Part shown: piece after piece, positions 1-8,223 of the stretch
Layout: every line of letters starts with the position of its first letter
Position numbering within the stretch: the stretch's first letter is position 1
From: Dehalococcoidia bacterium
Lineage (GTDB): Bacteria > Chloroflexota > Dehalococcoidia > GIF9 > AB-539-J10
DNA length: 45,150 nt
Direction of reading: 5' to 3'
Assembly: GCA_030602785.1 (NCBI GenBank)
Contig: JAUVZB010000001.1
Span: 127,843-172,992 of the forward strand
Notes under the pieces: generated by a model
The model's input: the letters and a program-made list of their open reading frames with translations, nothing else
Databases searched by the model: none
What the model was told of the DNA's origin: nothing
Position numbers and translations under genes: made by a program

Positions 1-141
1 GGCGGGCATCACAGGATTCTGCAGTAAGAGCGGGGACGCGTTGCCGGGTGCAAGGACTACATCCAGTCGTATCGAACGTTCCACGATGTTTCAATTATCG
101 CAGCAGGCCCAGCATGGCGCAACAGCAGACGGCAAGTCACA

Positions 142-150
142 TGCTACAAT
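142..150 (+). promoter_or_regulatory. Extended -10 promoter element before rimI
   Basis: TGC followed by TACAAT (145-150) forms an extended -10 box. The ATG at 159 lies only 8 bases downstream, so transcription would start at or next to the start codon. The same arrangement recurs in front of uvrC, the xer recombinase and other backbone genes in this window, which supports it. No convincing -35 is visible. Confidence 0.45.
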
Positions 151-158
151 CGCTCAGG

Positions 159-812
159 ATGACGACCGCAAGTTGTCTCTTTCGGTCGATGACGGAAGCC
201 GATATCCCGCAGGTATACGCCATCGACCATGAAGCCTTCCCCGCCGAGTCCCTTTTTCGGCCGTACTCCAGCTATGCGCGGGAACTGCAGAATTCCATGG
301 CCCACTACATTGTCGGCTGTGTTCCCTCGACTCGACGAATGAGAAGGATGAGCCGGCCATGGTACAAGCGCCTTCTGAGGTGGCACCATTTCGAAGATGC
401 CGCCGTCGCCTACAGAGCGAGCGATCTGCTGCTTGGATTCGCGGGGTTCTGGATTATGCTGGATGAAGCGCACGTCATCGCAATCGCCGTACGAGAGCCG
501 TGCCGTCGGCAAGGCATCGGGCAAGGGCTTCTTGTCTCGATTATCGACATGGCGGCCAGGTTGCACGTGCGCGTGGTCACACTCGAAGTGAGAGACGGAA
601 ACAAGAGCGCCCAGGCGATGTACCTGCGGCACGGTTTCCACGTTGCCGGCAGACGACCGCGATACTACTCGGATAACCAGGAAGATGCCGTGCTGATGAC
701 GACCGACGATATCCACTGCGCCGAATATGTGGAACGACTGAGAGGATTGAGGGCAGAGTCACTCCGAGACGGGTGGCTGGCCCATCCGTCACTAATCCCC
801 GACTCCGAGTAG
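159..812 (+). CDS. GNAT-family N-acetyltransferase, RimI-like
   Basis: The protein has about 217 residues. The acetyl-CoA binding motif A of the GNAT fold is visible as VREPCRRQGIGQGLL, followed by a helix and the beta-strand VVTLEVRDGN. The later segment with AMYLRHGF matches the C-terminal half of RimI-type ribosomal protein acetyltransferases, which acetylate the N-terminus of S18 or related proteins in the cytoplasm. The frame is open back to a GTG at 48. I chose the ATG at 159 because a TACAAT box ends 8 bases before it and homology to the fold begins just after it (MTEADIPQVYAIDHEAFP). Between motif regions there is a basic insert with many Arg residues (about residues 60-85) that is longer than in compact RimI proteins. 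The specific substrate is not certain; it could be another GNAT enzyme. Confidence 0.75.
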   Translation: MTTASCLFRSMTEADIPQVYAIDHEAFPAESLFRPYSSYARELQNSMAHYIVGCVPSTRRMRRMSRPWYKRLLRWHHFEDAAVAYRASDLLLGFAGFWIMLDEAHVIAIAVREPCRRQGIGQGLLVSIIDMAARLHVRVVTLEVRDGNKSAQAMYLRHGFHVAGRRPRYYSDNQEDAVLMTTDDIHCAEYVERLRGLRAESLRDGWLAHPSLIPDSE

Positions 813-823
813 GTGACAGGAAG

Positions 824-1957
824 CTAGCTGTACTTGGCCAGGATATCGCGGAACGCACACAGGACGGTGTCCAGTTCCTCAGTCGTAGCCGCGAACGTCG
901 ACATCTTCAGCGCTCTCGTCTGACCGGGCTGTACGCCCCAGATGCCCCGCTCCTTCAGCTCCTTATAGAGGAAGTACCCGCGCTCGCGGACTCGCTGTGA
1001 TATTTCGTAGAAGCCGGGAGTCTCAAAGGCCATCAGGTCGTGTCGGTGCGGTTTCTCACCAAGCTGCGAGAACCCCATCTGTTCCATCGCGGCCGAGAAC
1101 CGTTGGGCCTTCGCCACCTGCTCATCCCACCGCTGGACGCGCGCGCTCACCTCAGGAAACGAGGCCATCAGCGTTGCGAGCGGAACTCCCCGCAGTGTGC
1201 AGCCAAGGCACTCGACCTCTTTCTTCTTGCTCTCCGCCGACAGCCGCAGCACCACGTCGCGCCACTTTGTCTTCAGACCAAGGACTCCGGACGGACCTGC
1301 GGATGCCATGCTCTTGTGGCCGCTACCGACGAGGAAATCGGCATGGAGTGCGTCCATCCGGACGGGCATGCGGCCGACAGCGTAGGCTCCGTTTATGAGG
1401 TAGGGCACGCCCGCTGCCTCCGCAATCTCGCCAACCCGGGCTGCATCGGCGAGGTTCCCGTACTTGCCGTCAGGGTAGGTCAGGAGCACTACCGCTGGCT
1501 TCCGCTCTCGAATCAGCTCCGCGTAGGCCTCAACGTCCACTATGTAATCCGGGTGGCCCGAGCGGGGCACCGGCACAAGCTCGATACCTGCCCGCTCCGC
1601 CGCTACCGCGGTGCTGTAGTGCCGGTTCGCATCAACGACCACGACATCACCCGGCTTTGTCATAGCATGAAGGACCATGAATATCCCATCACGCGCACCG
1701 TACGTAAGCACTGCGTGGTCGCAGCCCAGGAACTCGGGCAGCATCTGTTCCACGAACTTGTTCACAGGAGGATTGGCAATGCCCGCAAGGCGGCCCTGGC
1801 AGAAATCACAGACCGAGTACCCGTCACCGAACTCCACAAGCGCACGACGTGCAGCGGCGGTCAGTATGCTGCCCGTCTGCAAAGGCATGATGTTTATCAT
1901 GTCTTTGTGCGGCCGCTGCAGGTTGGCCAGTTTGTCGAAATCAGATGAGTTGTCCAT
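824..1957 (-). CDS. pscS: O-phospho-L-seryl-tRNA:Cys-tRNA synthase (SepCysS)
   Basis: This 377-residue PLP enzyme converts O-phosphoseryl-tRNA(Cys) to cysteinyl-tRNA(Cys) with a sulfur donor. Family hallmarks are visible: the N-terminal CDFCQGRL pair of cysteines, the PLP-lysine segment GSGHKSMASAGPSG, and the downstream ECLGCTLRG cysteine. These three cysteines are the sulfur-relay residues known from archaeal SepCysS. The ATG at 1957 is preferred over upstream in-frame starts: it follows a GGGGAG ribosome-binding site and lies 13 bases after the sepS stop, so the two genes are clearly co-transcribed. The length matches archaeal homologues. In the family, SepCysS acts only with phosphoseryl-tRNA synthetase, and its partner is the next gene upstream. 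The pair is typical of methanogenic archaea and known only from few bacteria, so lateral origin or deep retention is likely. Confidence 0.9.
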   Translation of the reverse strand: MDNSSDFDKLANLQRPHKDMINIMPLQTGSILTAAARRALVEFGDGYSVCDFCQGRLAGIANPPVNKFVEQMLPEFLGCDHAVLTYGARDGIFMVLHAMTKPGDVVVVDANRHYSTAVAAERAGIELVPVPRSGHPDYIVDVEAYAELIRERKPAVVLLTYPDGKYGNLADAARVGEIAEAAGVPYLINGAYAVGRMPVRMDALHADFLVGSGHKSMASAGPSGVLGLKTKWRDVVLRLSAESKKKEVECLGCTLRGVPLATLMASFPEVSARVQRWDEQVAKAQRFSAAMEQMGFSQLGEKPHRHDLMAFETPGFYEISQRVRERGYFLYKELKERGIWGVQPGQTRALKMSTFAATTEELDTVLCAFRDILAKYS

Positions 1958-1970
1958 TCTAGTCACTCCC

Positions 1971-3485
1971 CTACTCCGCAGGCCGCACCTCAATGGTGAC
2001 GAAAACAGCGCCGCCGACTCCGATCTTCTTCTGCTGCCGTTCGATATGCTGCCTCACCGCATCGGGCAGCTCCAGGTTGAGATCGGAGAGGTGTCTAATC
2101 ATCTTCACCTGCAGTTGGCCCGGCTCCGTCGCATCCTCGGCCATGGCCGCGGCGGCCATCGCGATGCCTCGCATGTAGTTGATGCCGGTATACACGCCCG
2201 AAGGCTCAAGATCACTATAAATGGTCCCGTCTCCGACGCAAATCTCGTTCAAGCCGGCCGGTCCCAGCAATTTTTTGCCTTCCTCGCGCTCGACCAGTTT
2301 GACTTCAACCTTGTTGTCCTTGAACGCGATGAACTCGCACGGTGACAGCTCATCTTTGTGCTTCTTCGCGCTGCCCTCGATGCCTTTCGCAATCTTCAGC
2401 CCACGCTCGGTCTTCGGAGCCGAGATGTACGATAGAGACTGCGCCAGGTCCTCATCGGAGAAATCGGCAATGGAGAACTGAGGAAAGACAAGCTTGCGGA
2501 TGTCCTCCGCCTCGTTCAGAATCATCGCCATCCGTTCAATGCCGAAACCGGCATTGAAGACGGGATAGCGGATATCAAAATTGGCGAGCGCAATCGGTGA
2601 GTACATGCCGATATCAGCCAACTCAAGCCAGTCGCCGCGGTACTTCACGAACACCTCTTCCTCATGTCCCGGCGCGTAGTACTTCGACGTGGCCGACTTG
2701 GTTTCGAACCGGACATCCTCAAAGCCGTAGTCGCGCAGCACATCCGCGGCTATGGCGCGTCCTGCCTCCAGCGACATCTCAGGGTCCATGACAACCATCG
2801 ACGCTGAATGATGCACACGAAGGTGGTGGGCATCCTCTCTCTGTTCGTTTCGGTACCGAGGGCCAACGGCGAACAGCGCCAGCGGGTATTGCGCTCTATC
2901 CTGCATGGCAGCGAGCGTGTGAAACCACGTGGCCGACATGTGGCTGCGCAAGGTTCTGTCGGTAGGAACCGGTTTCAAGTTGTATAGTTCGGGAAAGACC
3001 TTGTGGATGACTTCGGTTGCCTGGTCGTCAGTGATTCCCAGGCCAGTCATCAACATCTCTGTGAGGTCATCAGCTTCGATGTCGCCGCGTTTGTAGCATC
3101 GCAGGACTACCTGTAGTTGCTCCACGTCGACCGCGCGGCCCACTATCTTTTCGACGTGCTGGATGCGCTGCGCGCTCACGCCAATCTCCGGGCGCGGCAA
3201 TTCGGCGAGGTAGAATGCCCTGTCAAGGATGACGAGCGCCTCAGGGCCGTACTCCTTGGTCACATCAGACGCGGGCAGAATAGTCCGATTCTCCGCCTCA
3301 TCAAATCCTCTGGCCAGCAATATCTCTCTCGAGCGCTGCATGAGCTCCCTGAGGGGGTGTGGTCTGCCTTGTTCGGGCAGGGTCACGGTCGTGCTGTGTG
3401 GCAGCAGGTTTGCTGCCGACAGCCACGTAGTAATGAATTCATCCTTGGCTTGTTGTCGGATTGATGAGATGTCAAAGACCGTCAT
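1971..3485 (-). CDS. sepS: O-phosphoserine--tRNA(Cys) ligase (SepRS)
   Basis: This 504-residue class II aminoacyl-tRNA synthetase charges tRNA(Cys) with O-phosphoserine. Class II motif 2 is visible as GPRYRNEQRED and motif 3 as NAGFGIERMAMIL. The N-terminal region with NRTILPASDVTKEYGPEA is typical of SepRS rather than of PheRS alpha, its nearest relative. The C-terminal 150 residues are the SepRS anticodon-recognition region. The size is close to archaeal SepRS. The ATG at 3485 has GGGAG about 10 bases upstream. It lies in an operon pncC-sepS-pscS with gaps of 19 and 13 bases, so the product is handed to SepCysS encoded immediately downstream. A third partner, SepCysE, is not recognisable in the window. 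No cysteinyl-tRNA synthetase or tRNA(Cys) lies here, so whether this is the sole route to Cys-tRNA is open. Confidence 0.9.
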   Translation of the reverse strand: MTVFDISSIRQQAKDEFITTWLSAANLLPHSTTVTLPEQGRPHPLRELMQRSREILLARGFDEAENRTILPASDVTKEYGPEALVILDRAFYLAELPRPEIGVSAQRIQHVEKIVGRAVDVEQLQVVLRCYKRGDIEADDLTEMLMTGLGITDDQATEVIHKVFPELYNLKPVPTDRTLRSHMSATWFHTLAAMQDRAQYPLALFAVGPRYRNEQREDAHHLRVHHSASMVVMDPEMSLEAGRAIAADVLRDYGFEDVRFETKSATSKYYAPGHEEEVFVKYRGDWLELADIGMYSPIALANFDIRYPVFNAGFGIERMAMILNEAEDIRKLVFPQFSIADFSDEDLAQSLSYISAPKTERGLKIAKGIEGSAKKHKDELSPCEFIAFKDNKVEVKLVEREEGKKLLGPAGLNEICVGDGTIYSDLEPSGVYTGINYMRGIAMAAAAMAEDATEPGQLQVKMIRHLSDLNLELPDAVRQHIERQQKKIGVGGAVFVTIEVRPAE

Positions 3486-3504
3486 AATCGTTCACTCCCG
3501 GGCG

Positions 3505-4002
3505 CTACTTAGTGGATTGTAACAAATGCGCCCTCAGCATCATCAGGGCGGCCTGTACGGCGGCATCCTTGTTGGCTTCCCTGTCTCGGTCGAAGTGGAA
3601 CTCCCTCACTTCGCACATCTCCCGCGACGCAAGGGCTAGGAAGAAGAGACCTACGGGCTTGGTTTCAGTGCCGCCCCCCGGGCCTGCGATGCCCGTGTCG
3701 GCAACGCACAGGTCCGCGTCAAGTGCGCGCCGCCCTCCTTCGGCCATCTCACGCGCGACTTCTTTGCTCACAGCGCCATGCGCGTGCAGCGTTGCCGTTT
3801 TCACGCCCAGAAGCCGCTGCTTCGCCTCATTGCCGTAGGCGACAACTCCTCCCGCGACATATGCGGATGCCCCGGCCACGTTGGTCAGGGTATCTACAAT
3901 GCGGCCCGCGGTAGCGGACTCTGCAGTCGCAATCTGCAGACTGCGCCCACCGGCTCCCGGGTGCGAGGCCGCAAGGGCGGCTATCTCTTCTTCCACGCGC
4001 AC
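3505..4002 (-). CDS. pncC: Nicotinamide-nucleotide amidohydrolase (CinA C-terminal domain)
   Basis: The protein has 165 residues, the usual length for a stand-alone PncC, which deamidates nicotinamide mononucleotide to nicotinate mononucleotide in pyridine-nucleotide recycling. The family signatures are ATAESATAGRI near the N-terminus, GGVVAYGNEAK, and GIAGPGGGTETKPVG. The first motif is usually ESCTGG, so Cys and one Gly are replaced by Ala here. The frame is open to 4077, but the GTG at 4002 is chosen because GAGAGGAGA lies just before it and the length then fits. It is the first gene of the operon with sepS and pscS, 19 bases before sepS. No functional link to cysteine synthesis is obvious; shared transcription may be incidental. 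Confidence 0.85.
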   Translation of the reverse strand: MRVEEEIAALAASHPGAGGRSLQIATAESATAGRIVDTLTNVAGASAYVAGGVVAYGNEAKQRLLGVKTATLHAHGAVSKEVAREMAEGGRRALDADLCVADTGIAGPGGGTETKPVGLFFLALASREMCEVREFHFDRDREANKDAAVQAALMMLRAHLLQSTK

Positions 4003-4438
4003 TGGTCTTCTCCTCTCGCCGCTTCTCAGAGGGCCATCAGTTCCATACCGCCACCGGGCAGCCGGGTGGCGAAGCATCTGCTAATCCCGATTCCGCCCCG
4101 GCCTGCATGCGGATAGGGAGTCCGGCATGATGAAGTGACAAGCCGGTCTGTGGCTGCGGCAGCGATACGAGTAGATGAGGACAACAATCGAGGAGTGTGG
4201 AGCTGGGGGTGCAACGGGGACTGCTCTGTGAAGGCTGTAACAACAAAGAAGAGGAATCCCCTGGCAACGGCATATTTTCCCAAGGAGTTGCCCCCTAAGT
4301 ATCGTCTGCGCTGGAGCGTTTCACTGCCGTGTTCGGAAAGGAAACGGGTGGTTCCACTCCGCTCTAGTCACCAAGAGATTCCTCAGCTCAGGTAGTATAC
4401 AACACGGGCACGGCGGAGACAAGTTGGAGAAAGAGAAG
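4003..4438. other. Intergenic region between divergent pncC operon and DUF72 gene
   Basis: About 435 bases without a convincing gene. Short open frames on both strands have no recognisable domains. It must contain the divergent promoters of the pncC-sepS-pscS operon and of the DUF72 gene, but I could not pick a clear -35/-10 pair. I saw no tRNA fold and no T-box or other riboswitch pattern. Confidence 0.5.
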
Positions 4439-5179
4439 ATGGTCTGTTCCGGTGCGAGGATACGCGTGGGTTGCAGCGGCTGGCACTACGATGACTGGCG
4501 AGGCCGGTTCTATCCGGCAGGACTGGCCAGGTCCGGCTGGCTCGGCTTCTACAGCGGGATATTCGACACTGTCGAACTCAACAACACCTTCTACCGTCTT
4601 CCCAGCGAGGCTGCAATGACCCGATGGTTCGACGTAACCGGTAGCGAATTCATCTTCGCGGTCAAGGGCAGCCGCTACATCACGCACGTGCGCCGACTTG
4701 AAGGGGTCGAGGCGGCTGTGAAGGAGTTCCTGGAGCGCCTGACAGCCCTGGGCGGCAAGCTGGGCCCCGTTCTATGGCAACTACCGCCACGCATGAGCCG
4801 TGACGACCGGCGCCTTGAGGCGTTTCTTCGACTCCTGCCTCGGAGCCCACGGCACGTCATCGAGTTCCGTCATGCCTCCTGGCGCAACAACGACGTCTAC
4901 TCCATGCTGCGTAACTATGGAGTTGCCACATGCCTCGTGGATGCGCCGGAGTTCCGGTCCCCGGCAGTCGCGACCACGGACTTCATCTATGTGCGCTTTC
5001 ACGGGCTCGAAAGCCTCTATTCCGGCAGCTATGAGCATGAACGGCTGGAGCGCTGGGCTGCGGATATCACAGGCCTGAGCCAGGGGGTGCGTCCGGTATA
5101 CGCATACTTCAACAACGACTCGAACGCGTACGCCGTGGACAATGCGCTCACACTTCGGCGGCTGCTAGTTGCTCCCTGA
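4439..5179 (+). CDS. DUF72 domain protein (YecE family)
   Basis: The 246-residue protein begins with the family signature RVGCSGWHYDDWRGRFYP and continues with FDTVELNNTFYRLP, FAVKGSRYITH, LGPVLWQLPP and IEFRHASW. The C-terminus has YVRFHGLE and VYAYFNND. DUF72 proteins are TIM-barrel-like and of unproven biochemical function; a nuclease or metal-dependent hydrolase role has been suggested from structure only. The ATG at 4439 follows GGAGAAAGAG; a TTG at 4424 is an alternative. The last 32 bases overlap the 3' end of the convergent uvrC gene. Confidence 0.85.
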   Translation: MVCSGARIRVGCSGWHYDDWRGRFYPAGLARSGWLGFYSGIFDTVELNNTFYRLPSEAAMTRWFDVTGSEFIFAVKGSRYITHVRRLEGVEAAVKEFLERLTALGGKLGPVLWQLPPRMSRDDRRLEAFLRLLPRSPRHVIEFRHASWRNNDVYSMLRNYGVATCLVDAPEFRSPAVATTDFIYVRFHGLESLYSGSYEHERLERWAADITGLSQGVRPVYAYFNNDSNAYAVDNALTLRRLLVAP

Positions 5180-7007
5180 CAACCCGGGCGACCGACAGCG
5201 GGATGCCGGCTTTCTCGGCAAGTTCCTCGGCTGTGGCCTTGCACATTGCGTCCATCGTCTCAAAGGCGCGCAGCAGCGCCCCTTTTCGCGCCGGGCCGAC
5301 GCCCGGGACACTATCCAGCACCGACGCCATCGCCGTGGAGTCGCGCAGATTCCTGTGGTACGTGACCGCGAAACGGTGTGCCTCGTCCCTGACAGCCTGC
5401 AGAATCCGGAGGCCAGGCGAGTCCTTTGGAAGATTCACTGGTTCAGATTTCGACTCACAGTAGACGTATTCGTGTTCTTTGGCCAGACCGACGATTGGTA
5501 TGCGGTTCCCACCCCGCAGGTTGCGCGCATCCAGCGCAGCCCCCAGTTGCCCTCGCCCACCGTCGACGAGTATCAGCGAAGGGCTTGAACCAAAGCCGCG
5601 CGCAGGTCCCGCCACTCCGACACGACTAGACCCCCGCTCCAGCCTTCCCAGGCGCCTGCGCAGAACCTCGCGGATCATCGAATAATCATCCTGGCCGGCA
5701 ACCATGCGTATCCTGAACCGCCTGTAGCCCGATGGCTTCGGCACGCCGTCCTCGAAAACCACCATGCTCCCGACCGCCTGGTGACCCTGTGTTGTCGAGA
5801 TATCGTATCCCTCGATACGGTGCGGTACCGTTGGGAGTCGCAGCACATCTTTCAGCTGCTTCAGCCCGGCTCCCCTGAGTTCAAGACCATGACCGGAGTT
5901 CGCCTGCAGCAGCGCGAGCTGGCGCGCGACGCTGTTCGCGACGTTGTCCACTACCTGTTTGCGTACGCCCATTCGCGGTACAAGCAGTTGCACCCTTCCT
6001 CCGCGGCGTTCACACAACAGGTTGCGGACAAGGCCGCCGTCCGCGATTGAATGCTGCAGAAGAATGGTTGGAGGCACTCTCGATGCAATCACATAGTACT
6101 GCAGGACGAAACCACGAAGGACCTCAGGAGGTGTCAGAATGCCGGTCCCTTCGATCGGGTAATCCTGCCTTCCGAGAACCCTGCCGTCGCGCACAGAGAA
6201 GACCTCGACGAGGGCGGAATCGCGGTCCTGCGCCACGGCAAGGATGTCCTGGTCCCCTCTTAGCGCGGTAACTCCAGTGTGCCGGTTCGTGACAAGATCA
6301 ACCGCCTGCACGCGATCGCGGAGCAGCGCCGCGCGTTCGAAGTCCATCCGCATGGACGCTTCTTTCATCCCGGCGATGAGAGAATCGAGCACCTCACGGT
6401 GTCGTCCTTCAAGAAAAAGAACTATCTGGTCTATCGTCTTTCGATACTCTTCTCTCGTAATCGCGCCAATGCACGGTCCTGGACAGAGACCGATTTGCAT
6501 GTTGAGGCAGGCCCTGGGCCGCGTGCCCTCAAGGGGCCCGGAACAGACCCTGAATCGAAATACCTTGCGTATAAGGCGCAGCGTTTGACGGACAGAACGC
6601 GCATCTGCAAATGGCCCGAAATACACCGACCCGTCCGCCACGCGACGCCTGGTTACCGCGACCGTAGGCCATTCATTTCGAACGTCAACCTTGAGGAAAG
6701 GAAAGCTCTTGTCATCCTTCATTCGTGCGTTGTACTGAGGCCTGTAGCGCTTGATAAGATCCGCCTCAAGAACGAGTGCCTCCTGCTCGGTGCTCACCAT
6801 GAGGAACTCAAGATCGCTTATCTCCGACACGAGTCGCCTGGTCTTCGTGCTCAGTCCGGACTTCGAGCCGAAATAGCTTCGCACCCGGCTGCGGAGATTC
6901 GAGGCTTTGCCGGCGTAGATAACCTGTCCGAGCGCATCCCGAAACAGGTAGACCCCCGGTGACTGCGGGGCCAGCGCCATCTTGCGGCGAATCGCTTCTG
7001 AAGCCAT
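5148..7007 (-). CDS. uvrC: Excinuclease ABC subunit C
   Basis: This 619-residue protein is the nuclease subunit of nucleotide-excision repair, making both incisions around a lesion in the UvrB-DNA complex. The GIY-YIG domain is at the N-terminus (SPGVYLFRDALGQVIYAGKA at about residues 14-33). A UvrB-binding UVR region follows near residues 200-240 (MRMDFERAALLRDRVQAVD). The C-terminal RNase H-like nuclease starts near IEGYDISTTQGHQAVGSMVV and includes LILVDGGRGQL. A helix-hairpin-helix tail follows (DSVPGVGPARKGALLRAF). All domains are in order and full length. The ATG at 7007 lies 9 bases after a TAGAAT box, suggesting a leaderless transcript. It is divergent from the xer recombinase gene, 70 bases away, and its 3' end overlaps the DUF72 gene. 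Confidence 0.95.
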   Translation of the reverse strand: MASEAIRRKMALAPQSPGVYLFRDALGQVIYAGKASNLRSRVRSYFGSKSGLSTKTRRLVSEISDLEFLMVSTEQEALVLEADLIKRYRPQYNARMKDDKSFPFLKVDVRNEWPTVAVTRRRVADGSVYFGPFADARSVRQTLRLIRKVFRFRVCSGPLEGTRPRACLNMQIGLCPGPCIGAITREEYRKTIDQIVLFLEGRHREVLDSLIAGMKEASMRMDFERAALLRDRVQAVDLVTNRHTGVTALRGDQDILAVAQDRDSALVEVFSVRDGRVLGRQDYPIEGTGILTPPEVLRGFVLQYYVIASRVPPTILLQHSIADGGLVRNLLCERRGGRVQLLVPRMGVRKQVVDNVANSVARQLALLQANSGHGLELRGAGLKQLKDVLRLPTVPHRIEGYDISTTQGHQAVGSMVVFEDGVPKPSGYRRFRIRMVAGQDDYSMIREVLRRRLGRLERGSSRVGVAGPARGFGSSPSLILVDGGRGQLGAALDARNLRGGNRIPIVGLAKEHEYVYCESKSEPVNLPKDSPGLRILQAVRDEAHRFAVTYHRNLRDSTAMASVLDSVPGVGPARKGALLRAFETMDAMCKATAEELAEKAGIPLSVARVVREQLAAAEV

Positions 7008-7016
7008 GAGAGTTCG

Positions 7017-7025
7017 ATTCTAACA
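7017..7025 (-). promoter_or_regulatory. Extended -10 promoter element of uvrC
   Basis: On the minus strand TGT-TAGAAT (5/6 match to TATAAT, with the TGn extension) ends 9 bases before the uvrC ATG. This spacing would place the transcription start at the start codon. Confidence 0.45.
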
Positions 7026-7059
7026 AGGCCGCACGCCTCGGGCAAAAGGGCATTTGCTG

Positions 7060-7068
7060 TGTTACAAT
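7060..7068 (+). promoter_or_regulatory. Extended -10 promoter element of the xer recombinase gene
   Basis: TGT-TACAAT (7060-7068) precedes the ATG at 7078 by 9 bases. There is no ribosome-binding site between them, which again fits a leaderless message. The -35 region has no TTGACA-like hexamer, consistent with an extended -10 promoter. Confidence 0.5.
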
Positions 7069-7077
7069 AAAATTCCC

Positions 7078-7932
7078 ATGGAGCAGGAGATCACGGCTTT
7101 CCTCGACTACCTGGTTAAGACCAAGGGTTCTTCACAGAACACCGTGGCTGCCTACCGCAATGACCTCACCCAGCTGTCGGAATTCATGACGGCTGAGAAG
7201 GCGAAGGGCATACTGGCGTCCCAGGAAGAACTGCTCATGGCCTATCTTGTGAATCTCAAGGGAAAGGCGTACTCGCCGGCCACCGCCGCGCGCAAGATTG
7301 CATCGGCGAGGTCATTCTTCAAGTACCTCGTGGCCAGCGGGCAGCTCAAGGAAAACCCCGTGAGAAACCTGATGAGCCCTCAGGTCAACAAGAAAGCGCC
7401 ACGTGTGTTGACACAGGCCGAATACCTCAGGCTGGTGGCCGTTCCTGGCTCTCTCTCGACGCCGGAAGCCCGGCGGGACGTGGTGATGCTGGAGCTCCTC
7501 TATGCAACCGGGCTCAGGGCAAGCGAGATCGTGTCACTGCAACTGCGCGACATCGACCTCCGGCAGTCGACCTTGTACTGTCGGCACGGCGAGTCCCACA
7601 GACAGATTCACCTGTCGGCCGACGTGGTGGGCCTTTTGCGAGGGCACGTTACGGATGGGCGGCTCGACCTCCTGTATGACGAGAAGGAACAGGCGCTCTT
7701 CCTCAACCGGCGTGGGCACCAGCTCACGCGCCAGGGATTCTGGCAGATAGTCAAGAACTACGCGGTCAAGGCAGAGCTTGGTGACCGCGTCACTCCTCAT
7801 ACGCTGCGCCACAGCTTTGCTGTCAGGAAAGTGCAGGGCGGCACAGACTTGCGTTCACTCCAGCAGACGTTGGGGCATGCGTACATCTCGAGCACACGGG
7901 TCTACAAGCAACCCCTCTCTACGGTTAAGTAG
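7078..7932 (+). CDS. Tyrosine recombinase, XerC/XerD type
   Basis: This 284-residue site-specific recombinase has an N-terminal SAM-like DNA-binding domain (about residues 1-85, with SSQNTVAAYRNDLTQL) and a C-terminal catalytic domain. The catalytic residues are visible: Arg in ATGLRASEI, His and Arg in HTLRHS, His in LGHAYISS, and the nucleophile Tyr in TRVY. Length and architecture fit the housekeeping Xer proteins that resolve chromosome dimers at dif sites. The genomic setting next to uvrC, with no attachment site nearby, favours a housekeeping role over an island integrase. The last residues after the catalytic Tyr are short. Whether it acts alone or with a second Xer protein cannot be told here. 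It is distinct in sequence from the integrase remnants near 12 and 32 kb. Confidence 0.85.
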   Translation: MEQEITAFLDYLVKTKGSSQNTVAAYRNDLTQLSEFMTAEKAKGILASQEELLMAYLVNLKGKAYSPATAARKIASARSFFKYLVASGQLKENPVRNLMSPQVNKKAPRVLTQAEYLRLVAVPGSLSTPEARRDVVMLELLYATGLRASEIVSLQLRDIDLRQSTLYCRHGESHRQIHLSADVVGLLRGHVTDGRLDLLYDEKEQALFLNRRGHQLTRQGFWQIVKNYAVKAELGDRVTPHTLRHSFAVRKVQGGTDLRSLQQTLGHAYISSTRVYKQPLSTVK

Positions 7933-7937
7933 GTCAT

Positions 7938-8198
7938 ATGGGAAAGAAGCAGCGTCGCAATCAGTCACGCAAGAATGCAGCCGGAGCACTGCGCCCTGCC
8001 GCGGCATTCTCCGTAACCGCACCCGCGCAGGCGGACGAGCCCCGACGCGCCCCCGTTACTGCGAAGGCGCGACCGGGCGCCACATGGGCGGAGTTCGGCG
8101 AGCGCTACCGCTACGTGAATGCCGAATTGAAGCAGATCGGCATTCTTGCCGGTTCCTTCCTCGTCGTGTTACTCATTCTCAGTGCCGTGATCGGCTGA
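7938..8198 (+). CDS. Small membrane-anchored protein, unknown function
   Basis: The 86-residue product starts with a very basic segment (MGKKQRRNQSRKNAAG), has an Ala/Pro/Arg-rich linker, and ends with a single transmembrane helix (GILAGSFLVVLLILSAVIG). The start lies 5 bases after the recombinase stop, so it is probably co-transcribed with it. No known domain is recognised. The basic tail and C-terminal anchor suggest binding of the inner membrane face, possibly with nucleic acid or ribosome contact, but this is only inferred from composition. Confidence 0.65.
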   Translation: MGKKQRRNQSRKNAAGALRPAAAFSVTAPAQADEPRRAPVTAKARPGATWAEFGERYRYVNAELKQIGILAGSFLVVLLILSAVIG

Positions 8199-8223
8199 AC
8201 GCCTATCTCGAGGTTGACTCTAC

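Noticed and set aside
144-716. 190-residue open frame opposite rimI
   Set aside because: It is the antisense shadow of the acetyltransferase gene and has no domain.
1040-1948. 302-residue open frame opposite pscS
   Set aside because: It is antisense to the well-supported SepCysS gene and lacks any recognisable motif.
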